Source: Paludibacteraceae bacterium
GTDB taxonomy: Bacteria; Bacteroidota; Bacteroidia; Bacteroidales; Paludibacteraceae
Reading direction: 5' to 3'
DNA length: 64,000 nucleotides
Assembly (NCBI GenBank): GCA_016285885.1
Contig: JAEERP010000012.1
Span: 1-64,000, forward strand
Part shown: piece by piece, positions 61,287-64,000 of the stretch
How the letters are laid out: each line of letters begins with the position of its first letter
How positions within the stretch are numbered: the stretch's first letter is position 1
Program-made: the position numbers and the translations under genes
The notes under the pieces: generated by a model
Told to the model about the DNA's origin: nothing
Seen by the model: only the letters and a program-made list of their open reading frames with translations
Database searches by the model: none

Positions 61287-61871
61287 ATGGTAATTGAAGA
61301 CAGAAAATTTGTAGCCGTCTCTTACGAGTTGTATGTGGAGGGTGAAGACGGCAACCCTGAGTTGTGGGAAAAGGCTCCGGCCGAGGCCCCTCTGAAATTC
61401 ACTTGTGGGTTGGGCATGATGTTGGAGAAGTTCGAGGATAACCTCCGCGGACTGAAACTGGGCGACACGTTCGACTTCACGATCCCATCGTCGGAAGCGT
61501 ATGGCGAATATGAGGAGGCGATGGTCGTTGATCTAGACCGCACCATCTTCTACAATGGTGACGGTGTGTTCGATGACGAACATGTGCAGGAGGGCAAGAT
61601 CGTCGAGATGATCAATGCGGACGGACAACACATCAATGGTATTGTCCTCAAAATAGGCAAGGATAAGGTGAAAGTCGATTTCAACCATCCATTGGCGGGC
61701 GAGAACCTGAACTTCAAAGGTAAGGTGCTCGAACTCCGTGACGCTACGGAGGAGGAGATCGCGGTTGTCTTGCATCCTCATTGTGGCGGCGGCTGTGGTA
61801 GTTGCGGCGGTTGTGGTGGTGATTCGAATGATGAGTGTGGTGGTGGCTGCGGTGATTGTTGTCATGGATAA
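61287..61871 (+). CDS. slyD: FKBP-type prolyl isomerase SlyD
   Basis: A 194-aa protein with the SlyD FKBP fold and inserted-in-flap chaperone domain: FVAVSYELYVEG, GLGMMLEKFEDNL, FTIPSSEAYGEY, and HPLAGENLNFKGKV (about 125-140). The C-terminal tail of about 32 residues carries eight cysteines and several histidines among glycines (CGGGCGSCGGCGG), a metal-binding tail like that of E. coli SlyD, which delivers nickel. ATG 61287 is chosen because the upstream frame overlaps the barrel gene. Confidence 0.93.
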   Translation: MVIEDRKFVAVSYELYVEGEDGNPELWEKAPAEAPLKFTCGLGMMLEKFEDNLRGLKLGDTFDFTIPSSEAYGEYEEAMVVDLDRTIFYNGDGVFDDEHVQEGKIVEMINADGQHINGIVLKIGKDKVKVDFNHPLAGENLNFKGKVLELRDATEEEIAVVLHPHCGGGCGSCGGCGGDSNDECGGGCGDCCHG

Positions 61872-61877
61872 TTGGAT

Positions 61878-62966
61878 ATGAATACGTTTGGTGAAATATT
61901 GAGATTGACTACCTTCGGGGAGTCCCATGGTGTCGCTATCGGTGGGGTCCTGGATGGTTTTCCCGCTGGCATCACTGTCGACGAGTCTTTCATCCAGTCT
62001 GAACTCAACAGACGTCGTCCCGGGCAATCTGCCTTGACGACGGCTCGTGCCGAATCGGACCATTTGGAGATTCTTTCGGGTGTGTTCGAGGGTAAATCGA
62101 CGGGCATGCCGATCGCTTTCGAGGTGCGGAACGAGAACCAACGCTCGGGCGATTATTCCGAACTGAGGGCTATATTCAGGCCTTCCCATGCGGATTATAC
62201 CTACATGAAGAAGTATGGCATCCGTGACTATGCCGGGGGCGGAAGGACATCTGCCCGTACGACCATCGCACAAGTGGCGGGAGGCGCTTTCGCCAAGTTG
62301 TTGCTGAAGGAGATCGGCGTGCGGATCTATGCCTACACCTCTCAGGTGGGGTCAATCTCTCTCAACCAATCGTATCATGATTTGGACTTAAACGCGATTG
62401 AATCGAATGCGGTCCGTTGCCCTGACCCTCAGGTTGCGGAGCGTATGGCGCAGGAGATCCTTCGCGTGAAGGCGGAGGGGGATACCGTGGGTGGTATCAT
62501 CTCTTGCGTGATAAAAGGTTGTCCTGTTGGTTTGGGTGAACCACAATTTGGGAAACTGCATGCGAAATTGGCGGGCGCTATGCTCTCCATCAATGCGGTG
62601 AAGGGTTTTGATTATGGTTGCGGCTTTGATGGCGTCACGAAAAGAGGCTCTGAGCTGAACGATGTCTTTGAACGTAAGCCGGATGGCTCCATCGGTACAC
62701 GTACCAACCATTCGGGTGGCGTGCAGGGTGGCATCAGCAATGGGGAGGACATCTATTTCAGGGTGGCTTTTAAACCTGTGCCGACGTTGCTGAAAGACCA
62801 GGAATCGGTCGATACGGAAGGCCGTGCCGTCACTTACAAGGCGAGGGGAAGACATGATGCCTGCGTTTTGCCTCGCGCAGTACCGATCGTGGACGCTATG
62901 GCGGCACTCGTGGTGGCGGACGCTTACCTGTTGGGAAAGGCTAGCCATAGCTTCCTTGTCGAATGA
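61878..62966 (+). CDS. aroC: Chorismate synthase
   Basis: A 362-aa cytoplasmic FMN enzyme, last step of the shikimate pathway (EPSP to chorismate). Marks are [15 protein letters not shown] near the start, [24 protein letters not shown], and [18 protein letters not shown] near the end. ATG 61878 is used rather than the TTG at 61872. It starts 6 nt after slyD, so both are co-transcribed. Confidence 0.96.
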   Translation: MNTFGEILRLTTFGESHGVAIGGVLDGFPAGITVDESFIQSELNRRRPGQSALTTARAESDHLEILSGVFEGKSTGMPIAFEVRNENQRSGDYSELRAIFRPSHADYTYMKKYGIRDYAGGGRTSARTTIAQVAGGAFAKLLLKEIGVRIYAYTSQVGSISLNQSYHDLDLNAIESNAVRCPDPQVAERMAQEILRVKAEGDTVGGIISCVIKGCPVGLGEPQFGKLHAKLAGAMLSINAVKGFDYGCGFDGVTKRGSELNDVFERKPDGSIGTRTNHSGGVQGGISNGEDIYFRVAFKPVPTLLKDQESVDTEGRAVTYKARGRHDACVLPRAVPIVDAMAALVVADAYLLGKASHSFLVE

Positions 62967-63107
62967 GTTTTTTCGTGGCGATTCCCTTTGATAATTATTA
63001 TTTGTATTGATAATCTTTTAAATATACTGAAAAGTAAAGAAAAATTGTATATTTTTGTCTTGAACTAGTATTAACTTTTGTTGCTTTCATACCGGTGTAA
63101 TGTGGTG

Positions 63108-64000
63108 ATGAATTTGACAAACATGACATCTCCGTACGTATCCATCAAGAAATGGGTAGAAAATCTTATGTCGACCAAGGATAGGCGTTTCTTGCTGATT
63201 TCCTTTGTCGTGTCATTGTTTTGCTTTGCTCTCGCTTTTTTCTTCCAACACCTCTATTTCAAGGAATCGGTCAGACGTGTGGATGTGGAGGCGTTCCAAA
63301 ACACCCTTTATGCGAAGGAGGATTTCTCGAAAGCATGGATGGAGCGTATCCGAAAGAAGATTGCGGAAGGCCGCTTGCCGGACATTTACGAAGAAAAGTC
63401 TTTGTATGACGAATCGGATAAGAACGAAGTGGATTTCCATGTATATAAGGGAGATTCGCTGGTCTTCTGGAGTAGGGATGTCGTGGGTATGCAGAAGGAT
63501 ATCGACTTCGACTTGGAGAAGAGTGTCTTTGTTCGGTCTGATAACATGTGCATGGTCGCGATGCAGACCTTCTTCCGGGAGTATCGGTGTGTGGCGTTTA
63601 TAAAGATAAAGGAGAGCTATTCCCAACGGCAGAATAGCAATTGGAACTCATTCGCCAAATCGTTTGACATACCGGGCGGAGTGATTGTCTCTGAAGTGCA
63701 GCAAAAGGGTTTTTCCCCGATCTTCTCCGGGTCTGGAAACTATTTGTTCTCCATACAACGCACGCTGTTGTACGAGGGGAATCCTCTCTCGTTCGCCATC
63801 TCGGTGCTCTTTTGGGTGCTCGGTGTGGGTGCGCTCTTCTTCTTCGCGGACAAATTGTTGAAGTGGCCGGAGCTTGACACGCGGAAGAAACATACTTTCG
63901 CATGGCTGGGGGTCTGCCTCTTTTTCCCGACGCTGTTGCTTTTGTCGTCGGTGTTTCATGTGCCGTCGGTTTTGTTCCGCCGCTCCCCGGACACGCTTTC
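63108..64000 (+). CDS. N-terminal part of a membrane protein, possibly a sensor kinase
   Basis: The frame runs from ATG 63108 (or in-frame ATG 63123) to the right edge without a stop; about 297 residues are present. One membrane helix (about 30-50; FLLISFVVSLFCFALAFFF) is followed by an extracytoplasmic domain of about 180 residues (FVRSDNMCMVAMQTFF, IPGGVIVSEVQQKGFSPIF) and then at least two more helices. The arrangement resembles large Bacteroidales membrane sensor histidine kinases, but the kinase part would lie outside the window, so the call is tentative. A TATTTTTG box at 63050-63057 gives a leader of about 45 nt. Confidence 0.5.
   Translation, partial: MNLTNMTSPYVSIKKWVENLMSTKDRRFLLISFVVSLFCFALAFFFQHLYFKESVRRVDVEAFQNTLYAKEDFSKAWMERIRKKIAEGRLPDIYEEKSLYDESDKNEVDFHVYKGDSLVFWSRDVVGMQKDIDFDLEKSVFVRSDNMCMVAMQTFFREYRCVAFIKIKESYSQRQNSNWNSFAKSFDIPGGVIVSEVQQKGFSPIFSGSGNYLFSIQRTLLYEGNPLSFAISVLFWVLGVGALFFFADKLLKWPELDTRKKHTFAWLGVCLFFPTLLLLSSVFHVPSVLFRRSPDTL

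Overview
The window is a 64 kb chromosomal segment from a member of the Bacteroidota, most likely the order Bacteroidales. The evidence is gene content: type IX secretion (T9SS) cargo with both type A-like and type B C-terminal domains, a PorP/SprF protein, a fused SecDF, the long form of IspG, a DUF4295 gene in the rpmB-rpmG cluster, an SGBP-like lipoprotein, DUF4783 and DUF4846. Many genes are also preceded by the Bacteroidetes promoter core TAnnTTTG, often with TTG or TTTG 19-22 nt upstream. There is no rRNA, tRNA, CRISPR array, transposase, integrase or recognisable phage gene, so a genus cannot be named.

Layout. 1-1025 is the 3' end of a large repeat surface protein, followed by sodB. 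2129-9214 (minus) is a T9SS operon: a 1543-aa type B cargo, an OmpA/beta-propeller protein and a PorP/SprF protein. 9485-20509 is housekeeping: ridA diverging from a sigma-54 activator, lptE, a TPR-like protein, secG, a TPM protein, lemA, secDF, ispG and fabG. 20837-31574 is a 3264-aa repeat adhesin with a co-directional outer-membrane barrel gene 13 nt behind it, then an SGBP-like lipoprotein. 32725-33615 is a small odd interval: two terminators, a structured element around a 23-codon ORF, a 61-aa ribbon-helix-helix-like protein and what looks like a decayed coding fragment. 33615-43283 (minus) holds a sugar nucleotidyltransferase, an S41 protease, rarA, lpxH, a SufT-like protein, a cardiolipin synthase, and a LOG-family gene followed by a sacsin-like GHKL ATPase. 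After a flippase (plus) and an M6 metalloprotease (minus) comes the fabH-fabK-fabF operon (minus), a LytTR regulator, rlmH, DUF4783, nadC, a secreted nuclease and fabD. The right end has DUF4846 and M15 peptidase lipoproteins, the rpmB-rpmG-DUF4295 operon, cinA, an outer-membrane barrel, slyD, aroC and the start of a membrane protein cut by the window edge.

How the genes fit together. Several modules build the envelope: SecDF/SecG export, LptE and LpxH for lipopolysaccharide, Fab enzymes for fatty acids, cardiolipin synthase, a flippase, and at least four probable T9SS cargo proteins. Two cargo loci are organised alike, with a giant secreted repeat protein next to outer-membrane barrel or OmpA partners. 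The least explained parts are the giant adhesin/barrel pair, the structured small-gene interval at 32.9-33.3 kb, the LOG/GHKL operon, and several non-coding hairpin clusters (9.3-9.47, 45.05-45.15, 52.55-52.75 kb). All functional calls come from reading motifs by eye; no database search was possible.
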